Assembly (NCBI RefSeq): GCF_003003255.1
Contig: NZ_PVTD01000009.1
Span: 1 to 64,000, forward strand
Source of the DNA: Aliiruegeria haliotis
GTDB lineage: Bacteria; Pseudomonadota; Alphaproteobacteria; Rhodobacterales; Rhodobacteraceae
DNA length: 64,000 nt
Direction of reading: 5' to 3'
The notes beneath the pieces are model-generated. The model searched no databases. It was not told where the DNA came from and was given only the letters and a program-made list of their open reading frames with translations. Numbering within the stretch: the first letter of the stretch is position 1; each line of letters begins with the position of its first letter. The position numbers were made by a program, and so were the translations under genes. Of this stretch, positions 25,770 through 34,737 are shown piece after piece.

Positions 25770-26804
25770 TCAGCTGCCAGTGCGGGCAAGCCCGGTCGTG
25801 CCGTGACTGACCACGCCCGGGACGATCTCGAATGCGACCCGCGCCGCATCGGCGGCCGTTTCCAGCGCCATGAACGAAGCGCCGTCACACACCCCGCTGA
25901 CAAGGCGCACAACGGACTTGCCTTGCCGGGCAAGGGCCAGAAGGTGGCGATGATCGCCGGTGCCGGGGTGGGGCGCCGCACGGTCGTCGGCCGCGAGATA
26001 CATGCGCTCGGCATCGCGGCGGGCGAGTTCCAGCACGTCACGATCCACGCCGTCCCCCACCACGATCACGTCCGCTTCTTGCAGGCGATGCACGGCCCGC
26101 AGCGTCATCAGGTCCGCCTCGCCGGGCCCGGCGCCGATGACGCTGATCGCGCCCCTGTCCCGGGTATCAGGGGCGCCCCCGGAATGGATCGCAGTCTTGA
26201 GCAGCGCAGCGGCCTTGCGATCGGCGCCACGGCTGAACAGGCCACGTGGCGCGCCCGCAAACATCCAGCGCCAGAAGTGACGTCGGCGGTCATGGGGCAC
26301 ATGGCGGGCCACGGAGTCCCGCAACCGGCCGGCAAGACGCGCGAACTCGCCGAGACCCGGTTCCATCATCCGTTCGATATCGGTCTTCAGCAGCCGGGCA
26401 AGCACGGGCGCATTGCCCTCGGTTCCGATCGCAACGACAACCGGGTCGCGGTCGACGATGGAGGGGGTGACGGCATCGCAGAGCGCGGGCTGGTCGACGA
26501 CATTGACGACCGCGCCCGCCGCCTTTGCCAGCGCGTGCATGCAGGCATCGACCGCGACACAGCCAGTGGCGACGAAGACCAGCGCCACACCGGAGAAGCT
26601 CCCGGCGGTGGGAGGTGTCGGATCATGGCGGGCCAGTCCTTTGCTGACAAGGTCCGAAAGTTCCTCGTCCAGTTCCGGTGCGAGCAGGACCAGCTCCGCC
26701 TCCGTCTTCAGGATCAGCCGCGCCTTCTGCGCCGCCTGTTCACCGCCACCGGCGACGATGACCTTCCGGCCTGCCATTTTCAGGAACATGGGGAAGGTCT
26801 TCAT
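25770..26804 (-). CDS. cysG: Siroheme synthase with truncated methyltransferase domain
   Basis: Last gene of the nitrate operon. Residues 1-150 are the precorrin-2 dehydrogenase/ferrochelatase half, with the NAD loop VIVAGGGEQAAQKA and the VNVVD and AIGTEGNAPVLAR motifs, so it should make siroheme from precorrin-2 for NirB. The C-terminal half begins as a uroporphyrinogen III methyltransferase (GAGPGEADLMTLRA, about 224-237), but the RLKGGDP-type motif is replaced by RLVSGVCDG. The protein then ends at residue 344, over 100 residues short of full CysG. The methyltransferase half is probably inactive, and another SUMT gene must exist. GGAGAC precedes the ATG. Confidence 0.85.
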   Translation of the reverse strand: MKTFPMFLKMAGRKVIVAGGGEQAAQKARLILKTEAELVLLAPELDEELSDLVSKGLARHDPTPPTAGSFSGVALVFVATGCVAVDACMHALAKAAGAVVNVVDQPALCDAVTPSIVDRDPVVVAIGTEGNAPVLARLLKTDIERMMEPGLGEFARLAGRLRDSVARHVPHDRRRHFWRWMFAGAPRGLFSRGADRKAAALLKTAIHSGGAPDTRDRGAISVIGAGPGEADLMTLRAVHRLQEADVIVVGDGVDRDVLELARRDAERMYLAADDRAAPHPGTGDHRHLLALARQGKSVVRLVSGVCDGASFMALETAADAARVAFEIVPGVVSHGTTGLARTGS

Positions 26805-26814
26805 CGGTGTCTCC

Positions 26815-27801
26815 TTACGGGGTGCGGTTGCGGTTGGCCCAGATCTGCCGGGACAGCGCATCGGCTTCGGTAACGGTTTTGGCCCGGCCGCAGGTCAGAA
26901 GCGCGAGCGCGGCGGTGCCGGTCACGATGGCTTCGGCATAGGGGTCATCGAGCGCGCCGGACCAGAGCGCGGCAAGGGCATCGGGCGTGCCCGCCTCGGG
27001 ACCATCGCGCAGGCGGGTGCTGGCGTCCGGCAGGAGCGGCTCGGCGGTGATGTCCCGCAAGACCCCCGTCGTGGCGCCACCGACGTGGATGGCCTTGCCG
27101 GGGTTGCGCTCGAATTCGCCACCGCCGCCCTTGATGACGGCGCTGGCGGGCTGGCCGAGCAGAAGCGCCGCTTCGGCCTGAAGGTCCCGGTAGGGCGGGT
27201 GGAAGATCCCCTGCACCGATGCGGGCGCACCCGCAGGGTTCAGCAGGCGCATGGTCGTGTTCACCGCGGAGCGCAGTCCGAGGACGTCCCGCAGCCGGAT
27301 CAGTTCCAGCGCACGCGGGGAGAGAACCGACAAGGGCAGGTAGGCGATACCGTCCTTCGCGATGAGTTCAGCAGCGCTATCGAGGCTCGCGGCGCTGGCG
27401 ATCCCGGTATGGGGCAAGGCGTTGGTGACCGAGGCCACGGCAGCCTGGTGCGAGTTCCAGCCGTGCAGCAGCACCGGAAGACCCGCACCGGCGACCAGGC
27501 GCGCGGAGAGCAGGAACCAAGGCAATCCGCGCGACCGGCCTGCGGCATAGCTGGGCCAGTCCAGCGCCGGGGCGTCGCCGGGCCACGCGGGCAGCGTCTC
27601 GCGGATGGCATGGACGAAGCCCGCAAGCTCGCCCGGGGTTTCGCCCCGGTAGCGCATCAGCATGAGCAGGGCGCCGACGGCTTCGGGCGCCGCGGTGCCC
27701 GCCATGATCCGGGACATGGCGTCCCGTGCTTCGTCTTCGGTGAGGGATCGCGCCCGGCTGGGGCCGCGTCCCATCGCGTGTATGTAGGGTGCGAGACTCA
27801 T
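26815..27801 (-). CDS. TrpD2/YbiB-like glycosyltransferase-fold protein
   Basis: A 328-residue protein with the anthranilate phosphoribosyltransferase fold (glycosyl transferase family 3). The N-terminal helical domain and the NTTMRLLNP region are recognisable, but the PRPP-binding GTGGD motif of real TrpD is absent. It therefore belongs with the TrpD2/YbiB group, some of which bind nucleic acid. Its ATG overlaps the nasA stop and cysG follows after 10 bases, so it is made with the nitrate system. Its role there is unknown. Confidence 0.7.
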   Translation of the reverse strand: MSLAPYIHAMGRGPSRARSLTEDEARDAMSRIMAGTAAPEAVGALLMLMRYRGETPGELAGFVHAIRETLPAWPGDAPALDWPSYAAGRSRGLPWFLLSARLVAGAGLPVLLHGWNSHQAAVASVTNALPHTGIASAASLDSAAELIAKDGIAYLPLSVLSPRALELIRLRDVLGLRSAVNTTMRLLNPAGAPASVQGIFHPPYRDLQAEAALLLGQPASAVIKGGGGEFERNPGKAIHVGGATTGVLRDITAEPLLPDASTRLRDGPEAGTPDALAALWSGALDDPYAEAIVTGTAALALLTCGRAKTVTEADALSRQIWANRNRTP

Positions 27802-30470
27802 TCTGCGGCGACCTTTCTCGATGTTGCATCGAGAAGGGCCTGTAGTTCGGGTTTGCAGGAACCGCAATTGGTCCCAGCATTGAGTGCCGCGCCGATCTGG
27901 TCGACGCTGGCCAGTGTTTGGCCTTCGATCGCGGCCAGGATCGTGTTCACGCCGATGTCGAAACAGGCGCAGACCGTGGCGCCCGGGTCGGCGCGCTCGG
28001 CACCGGGACGACCGGAGAGGACCTCGGCTGTTGCGGGCTCTCCCAACGCGCCGGCGAGGAAGCTGCGGGAGACGCCGACCGGTTCGGGCGCGGCGAAGAG
28101 CGCGGCAACCAGTTGGCCGTCTTGCAGGAAGGCCAGGCGCGCGGTCCGGCGGGCGGGATCGATCAGGGTGATGGCCGTGGCCTCAGTCGGCAGGCCGAAC
28201 AGGGCACGGGCGTCGGTTTCCCAATCCTCCGGCGTGCTGGAACAGGCCAGTTCCGCCCGCCAGCCGTTGCGACTGCGGGCGCGGGCCCAATATGTGCTTC
28301 GGGGTGTGATCTCCCTGGCGGAGACGGCAAAGCCGTACCAGGCGGCGGCGAAAGGGCGGACGTCAACGGTCGTGGCTTTGCTCTCCGGCTGGCCGGAGAA
28401 GGGGTCGGTATTGGGCGCGACAAGCGTGTCGATCCGCCCGGTCGGCGCCGTCTGCCCGGTCCAGTGCATGGGGGCAAAAACCTGCCCGGGCTGGACGCGG
28501 TCGGTGACCAGCGTGCGCAGGAGGCAGTTGCCGAAATCGCTCTCGACCTCCGCGATGGAGGCTGGCGCGAGGCCGATGCGGCGGGCATCGTCGGGGTGGA
28601 TTTCCAGAAAGGGTTCGGCGATGTGCTGGCTCAGGCGCGGTGACTTGGCGGTGCGGGTCATCGTGTGCCAATGGTCCCGGACCCGCCCGGTGTTGAGCCG
28701 GAAAGGGCGATCCGCGGTGAGCTTGGACGCTGGTTGCCGGTGCTGCACCGGCCACATCCGCGCCTTGCCGTCCGACGTGTAGAACCCACCGTCTGCAAAG
28801 AACCGGCCACCTTCGCGGGTCGCGGACCGTGGCCACGTGAACGGCGCCATGGCGTCGTATTCGGCATCGGTGACCCCAGCCGTGGCAGAGATGTCGAAAT
28901 CCCGGCCGAAATTGCCGGCAACACCGGAAAGGGCGGCGTATTCGCGGTAGATCTCTGCCGGGGAGGCATAATCGAACGCCGCGCCCCAGCCCATCCGCCG
29001 GCCGACGTCGGAGATGATCTCCCAGTCGTGGCGGGCGGCACCCGGCGGGGTCAGGAAGCCTCGCTGCCGGGAGATGCAGCGCTCGGAATTGGTCACCGTG
29101 CCGTCCTTTTCGCCCCAGCCGGTGGCGGGCAGCAGCACGTCGGCAAGCTCGGCCGTGTCGGTGGCGGCGGTCAGGTCGGAGACAACGACGAAATCGCACC
29201 CCGCGATGGCGGCGCGCACCGCGTCGGCCTCCGGCATGGAGACCACTGGGTTGGTGCACATGATCCAGAGCGCCTTGATGCGCCCCTCGCCAACAACACG
29301 AAACATGTCCACGGCCTTGAGCCCGGGAGCATCGGGCATCGCCGGGGCATCCCAGAAATCCTTCACGGCCACGCGATGCTCGGGGTTCTCGATATCGAGG
29401 TGGCAGGCGAGCATGTTGGCCAGCCCGCCGACCTCCCGGCCTCCCATGGCGTTGGGTTGCCCGGTGACGGAGAATGGCCCCATGCCGGGACGGCCGATCC
29501 GGCCCGTGGCGAGGTGGCAATTGAGGATTGCGGCAACCTTGTCGGTCCCGGCGGTGGATTGGTTCACACCCTGGGAATAGATCGTGACGACTTTCTCGGT
29601 TCCGGCCCAAAGGGCGAAGAACTCGGCAACTTGAGCGGCGGGGAGGCCCGTAGCTGAGAGGTCTTCTTTCTTCGCACTTTCAATAGCTTCGGAGAGGCCT
29701 CTCACGTGTTTTTCTGTGTAGGCGGCGTCGATCAGACCCTGTTCGGACAGATATGCGAGCACCCCATTGAAAAGCGCCACGTCGCCGCCCGGGGCGATGG
29801 CGAGGTGCAGGTCGGCAATGTCGGAGGTCGCTGTGTGCCGCGGGTCGATATTGACCACGCGCAGCTTCGGATTGGCCTTCCTCGCGGCGGCGAGGCGTTG
29901 GTAGAGGACCGGATGGCACCACGCGAGGTTCGAGCCGGTGAGCACGACGAGGTCGGCCCGTTCCAGGTCTTCGTAGAGGCCGGGCACGGTGTCGGTTCCG
30001 AAGGCCCGGCGGTGACCGGCCACGGAGGAGGCCATGCAGAGCCGTGAGTTCGTGTCGATATTGGCCGACCCGATGAACCCCTTCATCAGCTTGTTGGCGA
30101 CGTAGTAATCCTCGGTCAGCAACTGGCCCGACACGTAGAAGGCGACGCTGTCGGGGCCGTGCCTGTCGATCGTCTTGCGGAACCGGGTGGCCACGAGATC
30201 GAGCGCATCGTTCCAGCTCGCGTCCTGCCCATGGATCCGCGGGGCGAGCAGGCGGTCGTCGAGCGAGGTGGTCTCCCCCAGGGCCGATCCCTTCGAGCAG
30301 AGCTTGCCGGCATTGGCGGGGTGGGAGAGGTCGCCGGTGATGGTCAGTCCACCGGCGCCATCCAGGATCGCGCGCACGCCACAGCCGACGCCGCAATAGG
30401 GGCAGGTGGTGCAGGTACCGCCCGGCGCGGTGTCCTGCCGGTTGGACATGGACCGGGTGGCACCGTCCAT
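27798..30470 (-). CDS. nasA: Assimilatory nitrate reductase catalytic subunit
   Basis: An 890-residue cytoplasmic molybdenum enzyme reducing nitrate to nitrite. The [4Fe-4S] ligands are C23, C26, C30 and C57, followed by the Mo-bis-MGD oxidoreductase domains and a molydopterin-dinucleotide-binding domain (about 600-720). The C-terminus adds a BFD-like [2Fe-2S] domain (VCACFDIG... GTNCGSCKPEL), so electrons may arrive through an internal second cluster. No separate NasB/NasC electron-transfer gene is present. The start at 30470 forms TGATG with nirD; a second Met lies 7 codons in. It is translationally coupled at both ends. Confidence 0.95.
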   Translation of the reverse strand: MDGATRSMSNRQDTAPGGTCTTCPYCGVGCGVRAILDGAGGLTITGDLSHPANAGKLCSKGSALGETTSLDDRLLAPRIHGQDASWNDALDLVATRFRKTIDRHGPDSVAFYVSGQLLTEDYYVANKLMKGFIGSANIDTNSRLCMASSVAGHRRAFGTDTVPGLYEDLERADLVVLTGSNLAWCHPVLYQRLAAARKANPKLRVVNIDPRHTATSDIADLHLAIAPGGDVALFNGVLAYLSEQGLIDAAYTEKHVRGLSEAIESAKKEDLSATGLPAAQVAEFFALWAGTEKVVTIYSQGVNQSTAGTDKVAAILNCHLATGRIGRPGMGPFSVTGQPNAMGGREVGGLANMLACHLDIENPEHRVAVKDFWDAPAMPDAPGLKAVDMFRVVGEGRIKALWIMCTNPVVSMPEADAVRAAIAGCDFVVVSDLTAATDTAELADVLLPATGWGEKDGTVTNSERCISRQRGFLTPPGAARHDWEIISDVGRRMGWGAAFDYASPAEIYREYAALSGVAGNFGRDFDISATAGVTDAEYDAMAPFTWPRSATREGGRFFADGGFYTSDGKARMWPVQHRQPASKLTADRPFRLNTGRVRDHWHTMTRTAKSPRLSQHIAEPFLEIHPDDARRIGLAPASIAEVESDFGNCLLRTLVTDRVQPGQVFAPMHWTGQTAPTGRIDTLVAPNTDPFSGQPESKATTVDVRPFAAAWYGFAVSAREITPRSTYWARARSRNGWRAELACSSTPEDWETDARALFGLPTEATAITLIDPARRTARLAFLQDGQLVAALFAAPEPVGVSRSFLAGALGEPATAEVLSGRPGAERADPGATVCACFDIGVNTILAAIEGQTLASVDQIGAALNAGTNCGSCKPELQALLDATSRKVAAE

Positions 30471-30820
30471 CAGGCGGCGCTCCGCCCGGCAAGCTGTTCG
30501 GCATCCATCAGGATGCGGCCATTCTCGATGCGGGCGGCGAAGGTTGCCACGCCGCCTTCGTCGGCCCCCTGCGCCACGCCGGTTTCGAGGGAGAAGACCC
30601 AGTTGTGAAGCGGGCAGGTGACAGAGGCGCCGTGCACGATGCCCTCGGAGAGTGGCCCGCCCTTGTGGGGGCAGCGGTCTTCGAGGGCGTAGACGTCGTC
30701 GTCGCCGGTGCGGAAGATGGCAACGCATCCGAAGGCCGTCTTGACCACCCGCGCGCCACGTTGCGGGATGTTGTCCAGTGGGCCGATGTCGATCCAGTTG
30801 GTCATGGGGTGGTTCGTCAT
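30470..30820 (-). CDS. nirD: Nitrite reductase small subunit, Rieske type
   Basis: A 116-residue partner of NirB. It has a Rieske-like fold with a complete ligand set: C50-P-H52 and C69-P-L-H72. Escherichia NirD has lost these, so this one may hold a real [2Fe-2S] cluster, as the NasE type does. It probably feeds electrons within the NirBD complex. It starts 91 bases after nirB, across a spacer with two strong hairpins, and shares one base with nasA. An alternative start is Met6. Confidence 0.92.
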   Translation of the reverse strand: MTNHPMTNWIDIGPLDNIPQRGARVVKTAFGCVAIFRTGDDDVYALEDRCPHKGGPLSEGIVHGASVTCPLHNWVFSLETGVAQGADEGGVATFAARIENGRILMDAEQLAGRSAA

Positions 30821-30847
30821 GAGGCGGTTCCTTGTGGTGGTCGGGGA

Positions 30848-30881
30848 GGGGGCGCTGCCCCCGTCGCGGCGGGACCGCGAC
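30848..30881 (-). repeat. Tandem G+C-rich hairpins between nirB and nirD
   Basis: Stem 1 is GGGGGC/GCCCCC (30848-30853, 30857-30862) and stem 2 is GTCGCGG/CCGCGAC (30863-30869, 30875-30881), back to back. No T run follows. The sequence, together with the CTCCCCCGGGATACTT just after it, resembles the dispersed intergenic hairpins common in Rhodobacterales. It could protect mRNA or tune nirB against nirD. Confidence 0.6.
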
Positions 30882-30911
30882 TCCCCCGGGATACTTGGGG
30901 AAAGATGATGG

Positions 30912-33362
30912 TTATTCAGCCGCTTGCAGGGTGAGGTCGGCGACGGGTTGGTAGGTATCGGCGCGGTCGCTGGCGTGTTCGGCCCAGGGATCCTTCTGGT
31001 AGACCGATTGCGAGATGGCGAAGCGGTCGATCAATGCCTGGCGTTCTTCGCGATCCTCGATGACGCGTTCCCTGACCCAGTCGAGGCCGACCTTGGCGAT
31101 CCACTTGTAGGGCCGGTCGAGGTATTTCGCGTTTTCGCGGTAGAGTTGGTAGAAGGCGACGGTGATGTCGATCGCTTCCTGTTCCGAGGGGACCTGTGCC
31201 AGCGGCTCGGTTTCCTTCACATCCATGCCTGCCGCGCCGCCGACGCCGATCTGGTAGCCGGAATCCACGCAGACCACGCCGAGATCCTTGCAGGTGGCTT
31301 CGGCGCAATTGCGCGGGCAGCCGGAGACGGCGAGCTTGAACTTGTGCGGCGACCAGGCGCCCCAGAGTTTCTGTTCCAGCTTGATGCCAAGGCCGGAGCT
31401 GTCCTGGGTTCCGAAGCGGCAGTGCTCCTTGCCGACGCAGGTCTTCACGGTGCGCAGGCCCTTGGAATAGGCGTGGCCCGAGACCATGCCAGCCCGGTTC
31501 AGGTCGGCCCAGATCGCGGGCAGGTCCTCGCCCTTTACGCCCAGAAGGTCGATCCGCTGGCCTCCGGTGACATGGATTGTCGGCACGTCATACTTGTCGG
31601 CGGCATCGGCGATGGCCCGAAGCTCGTCGGAGGTGGTCATGCCGCCGAACATCCGTGGCACGACGGAGAAGGTGCCGTCGTTCTGGATGTTGGCGTGCTT
31701 GCGTTCGTTGATGAAACGTGACTGCGGATCGTCCCGGTAGTCCAGCGGCCAGTCGGCAAGCAGGTAGTAGTTGATCGCCGGGCGGCAGGTGTGGCAGCCA
31801 TCCTTCGTCTTCCAGCCAAGCTCCTGCCAGACGGCTGCCTGGGATTTCAGTTCCTGGGACTTGATCAGGCGGCGGACGTCCTCGTGGCTGTGATCGGTGC
31901 AGCCGCAGATACCCTGCGCCGCGGGGATCACGAAGTCGTCGCCCAGTGTCACGCCGAGGACCTGCTCCACCAGCCCTGTGCAGGTGCCGCAGGAGCCGGA
32001 GGCCTTGGTGGTGGCGCGAATGGCGGTAAGGTCGGTCGCGCCACCCTCGATGGCGGAGACGATGTCACCCTTGGAGACGCCGTTGCAACCACAGATCTCT
32101 GCGTCAGCCGGCAAGGCTGCAACGGCCGCCATAGGGTCCAGCGGGTCGCCCCCCTGGTAGGCGGGGCCGAAGATCAGGGTTTCTCGCATTTCCGCGATGT
32201 CCTCTTCGTCCTTCATCAGGCCGAAGAACCAGTTCGCATCGGCGGTGTCGCCATACATCACCGCGCCGATGATCCGGTTGTCCTTGATCACGAGGCGCTT
32301 GTAGACGCCGCGCGCCGGATCCCGGAAGACGATGTCCTCCCGGTCGTCGCCGTCGGCGAAATCGCCGGCGGAGAAGAGATCGCAGCCGGTGACCTTGAGC
32401 TTGGTCGAGACCTCTTTGGGGACGAAGTGGGCCTCCTCGCCGACGAGTGTCTGTGCAACCACCTTGGCCTGGTCGTAGAGCGGGGCCACGAGACCGAAGA
32501 CGGCGCCGTTATGTTCCACGCATTCGCCCACCGCGAGCACATCGGGGTCCGAGGTGACCATGTGATCGTCAACGTGGATTCCCCGTCCCGTCGCCAGCTC
32601 CGCTTTCTGTCCGAGCGCGGTGTTCGGACGGATTCCGACCGCCATGACGAGGATATCGCAGGGCAGTTCCGTGCCGTCCTCCAGCAGCAGGGCCTTGACC
32701 TTGCCGTCCTGCCCGAGGATTTCCTTCGAGTTGGCCGAGCACATGACCTTGATGCCCCGGTCGACCAGCGCCTTGCGCAGAAGGTAGCCCGCAGCCTCGT
32801 CCAACTGCCGCTCCATCAGGTGGCCCATGATGTGTACGACCGTGACGTCCATGCCGCGCATCTTCAGACCCGCCGCGGCCTCCAGTCCGAGCAGGCCGCC
32901 ACCGATGACGACCGCCCGGGACCCGGGGGCTGCCGCCGCGTCGATCATCGTGTTGGTGTCTTCCAGGTCGCGGTAGGCGATGACGCCCTCGAGATCGTGG
33001 CCGGGCAGGGGGATGATGAACGGGTTCGATCCGGTGGCCAGCAGCAGCTTGTCATAAGCCACCGGGGCACCGTCTTCGCCGGTCACGGTCTTCGCGGTGC
33101 GGTCGATGGCGGTGACCGTTTCTCCGAAGCGGCAGGTCACGCCATGCTCTGCGTACCAGGCATCGTCGTGGGTGACGATCTCGGCGAATTCCTTTTCTCC
33201 CGAGAGCACGGGGGACAACATGATGCGGTTGTAGTTGCCACGCGGCTCGGCGTTGAACAGCGTTACGTCCCAGCCATCAGGGTCGCGGTCGAACAGGTGC
33301 TCCAGCGCTCGGCCGGAGGCCATGCCGGCGCCGATTACCACGAGTTTCCGTTTCGTGCTCAT
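30912..33362 (-). CDS. nirB: NAD(P)H-dependent nitrite reductase large subunit
   Basis: An 816-residue cytoplasmic enzyme reducing nitrite to ammonium. Order: FAD-binding half (VVIGAGMASGRALEHL at the N-terminus, NAD-binding about 150-180), two BFD-like [2Fe-2S] motifs (CGCNGVSKGDI with CGTC; CGCTDHSHEDV with CHTC), then the sulfite/nitrite reductase half. The siroheme/[4Fe-4S] Cys residues are in CVGKEHCRFG and SGCPRNCAEA. The length is standard. Its start overlaps the globin stop (ATGA). Siroheme should come from the cysG product at the operon end. Confidence 0.96.
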   Translation of the reverse strand: MSTKRKLVVIGAGMASGRALEHLFDRDPDGWDVTLFNAEPRGNYNRIMLSPVLSGEKEFAEIVTHDDAWYAEHGVTCRFGETVTAIDRTAKTVTGEDGAPVAYDKLLLATGSNPFIIPLPGHDLEGVIAYRDLEDTNTMIDAAAAPGSRAVVIGGGLLGLEAAAGLKMRGMDVTVVHIMGHLMERQLDEAAGYLLRKALVDRGIKVMCSANSKEILGQDGKVKALLLEDGTELPCDILVMAVGIRPNTALGQKAELATGRGIHVDDHMVTSDPDVLAVGECVEHNGAVFGLVAPLYDQAKVVAQTLVGEEAHFVPKEVSTKLKVTGCDLFSAGDFADGDDREDIVFRDPARGVYKRLVIKDNRIIGAVMYGDTADANWFFGLMKDEEDIAEMRETLIFGPAYQGGDPLDPMAAVAALPADAEICGCNGVSKGDIVSAIEGGATDLTAIRATTKASGSCGTCTGLVEQVLGVTLGDDFVIPAAQGICGCTDHSHEDVRRLIKSQELKSQAAVWQELGWKTKDGCHTCRPAINYYLLADWPLDYRDDPQSRFINERKHANIQNDGTFSVVPRMFGGMTTSDELRAIADAADKYDVPTIHVTGGQRIDLLGVKGEDLPAIWADLNRAGMVSGHAYSKGLRTVKTCVGKEHCRFGTQDSSGLGIKLEQKLWGAWSPHKFKLAVSGCPRNCAEATCKDLGVVCVDSGYQIGVGGAAGMDVKETEPLAQVPSEQEAIDITVAFYQLYRENAKYLDRPYKWIAKVGLDWVRERVIEDREERQALIDRFAISQSVYQKDPWAEHASDRADTYQPVADLTLQAAE

Positions 33363-33781
33363 GCGTCAGCTCCTTCGCTGTAGGCGGCGTCGATCATGAC
33401 GCCGGAGAGAATGGTGTAGGCCTCGATCCATGCCTCGCGGACGTCGAGGGTGAAGGCATCGCCCAGCCCGGTTTCAAGCGTGTGAAGCAGGGCGGCGCCC
33501 ACGGGTTCGTACTGCGCTGCGGTCACGCCGTATTCGACGTGGTCTACTGCGAGTTTTTCGGCGACGGGCACGATCCGGTCGAGGTCGCGCAGCCCGTTGA
33601 CCACGGCGCCGAGCATGGCCATCAGTTTCGTGCCCTGTTCGGAAAGGTCGCCCTTGAAGAGCGGCCGGACCTCAGGCGCGTGGGCGAACAGGTGGTCATA
33701 GAAGATCGCAGCTGCCTCGGCCTTGATCGGCACGACCCCGGCGAAACTCTGCTGGATCAGGGTGATCTGGGTATCGTTCAT
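33359..33781 (-). CDS. Globin (single-domain, flavohemoglobin-like)
   Basis: A 140-residue heme protein of the globin domain seen in flavohemoglobins, without the reductase module. The proximal His is H81 in VDHVEYGV. Y28 and Q49 are candidates for the TyrB10/GlnE7 pair typical of NO-dioxygenating globins. It is translationally coupled to nirB (ATGA), which points to handling of NO or nitrite by-products during nitrite reduction, or to oxygen/NO sensing. A separate reductase would be needed for NO dioxygenase turnover. The role is inferred from context. Confidence 0.85.
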   Translation of the reverse strand: MNDTQITLIQQSFAGVVPIKAEAAAIFYDHLFAHAPEVRPLFKGDLSEQGTKLMAMLGAVVNGLRDLDRIVPVAEKLAVDHVEYGVTAAQYEPVGAALLHTLETGLGDAFTLDVREAWIEAYTILSGVMIDAAYSEGADA

Positions 33782-33801
33782 TTTGCGGGTTCCCGGTCGG
33801 A

Positions 33802-34737
33802 TCAGATGTAGAGGGCGACGATGTAGGCAAGCTCGCCCTGTTGGTGGATGGGAAGCGCGATGAATGAGCTGTAGTCCGCGGGAAGGCCGGCGGTGCCGGA
33901 CATCACCTGCGGCAGCCCGGAGCCGATGACCTTGCCGATTGGACCTTGCCATGCGGCGGCACGACGTTCGGTCTCGTCGCTCCAGAGCGGTCCTTCGCGG
34001 GCGCAGATCCCATCGACGAGCACGGCTTCCTTCGAGCGGCCGACGCGGGCCGAGCGCGCGTCCCAGATTTCAAAGCGGCGGGCCAGTGGCGTGCCACGGG
34101 CCGACAGCAGCGTCAGCACGAAGGTGTCATTGCCGGGAACCGGCACCGGAAGGCCGAGCCCCGTCGTCAGCCCCGCCTTTCCCGCACTTTCGGACCGGAT
34201 GAACTTGTAGCCGGAGCCGAGGTCCCGCATCAGGATCGGCGTGGATGCGGCCCAGACGGCGCCGGGCAGGCCCTGACCCTTGGGGAAATGCGTGTGCCGG
34301 GACACCCATTCGAAATGCCTGGCAGAGCCATAGTAGCCATCGGCCAGCCGCAGGATGTCATCCCGGGCCTGCCAGACCTCGATCGCGCCGGTGCGCTCGG
34401 AATCGTCGGCGCAGAGCAGCACGAGGACGGCCTTGAGCGTCTCACCATCGAAGACCGGCACGGCAACCGCGCTGGTCAGGCCTGCGGCCTTCGCGGCCTC
34501 GGTCCGCTTGAAACAGGAGCCTTCGAACGCTTTCAGGACAACGGGGCGCGCGTCGGACCAGGCCTTTCCGGGCAGGCCTTCGCCGAACCCGAAGCTCTCC
34601 TGCCCGGAGGCAGCGGCGAATTCTTTCAGATCGCCGTAGTTGCCCTCGGCGAGCACCAGCCGGTCGCCTTCGGGAACCCAGACCTCGGAGACTTCCACGA
34701 AAGTGCGGGTCGGTGTGTCGAGTACAATGTCCATCAT
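33802..34737 (-). CDS. Double GAF-domain protein in the nitrate operon
   Basis: A 311-residue soluble protein made of two similar GAF-like halves (about 1-150 and 155-311). Each carries an EGLPG/QGLPG-type turn followed by a GLT-AVAVPV/GLGLPV strand pair. There is no kinase, cyclase or DNA-binding domain, so it may bind a small molecule or act on a partner such as the globin, transporter or reductase. The ATG overlaps the stop of the ATPase gene, and the globin gene follows after 20 bases. No function is assigned. Confidence 0.7.
   Translation of the reverse strand: MMDIVLDTPTRTFVEVSEVWVPEGDRLVLAEGNYGDLKEFAAASGQESFGFGEGLPGKAWSDARPVVLKAFEGSCFKRTEAAKAAGLTSAVAVPVFDGETLKAVLVLLCADDSERTGAIEVWQARDDILRLADGYYGSARHFEWVSRHTHFPKGQGLPGAVWAASTPILMRDLGSGYKFIRSESAGKAGLTTGLGLPVPVPGNDTFVLTLLSARGTPLARRFEIWDARSARVGRSKEAVLVDGICAREGPLWSDETERRAAAWQGPIGKVIGSGLPQVMSGTAGLPADYSSFIALPIHQQGELAYIVALYI

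Noticed and set aside
26413-28782. A long plus-strand open frame opposite cysG, the TrpD2-like gene and nasA
   Set aside because: It lies wholly opposite three recognisable genes and the product shows no family features.
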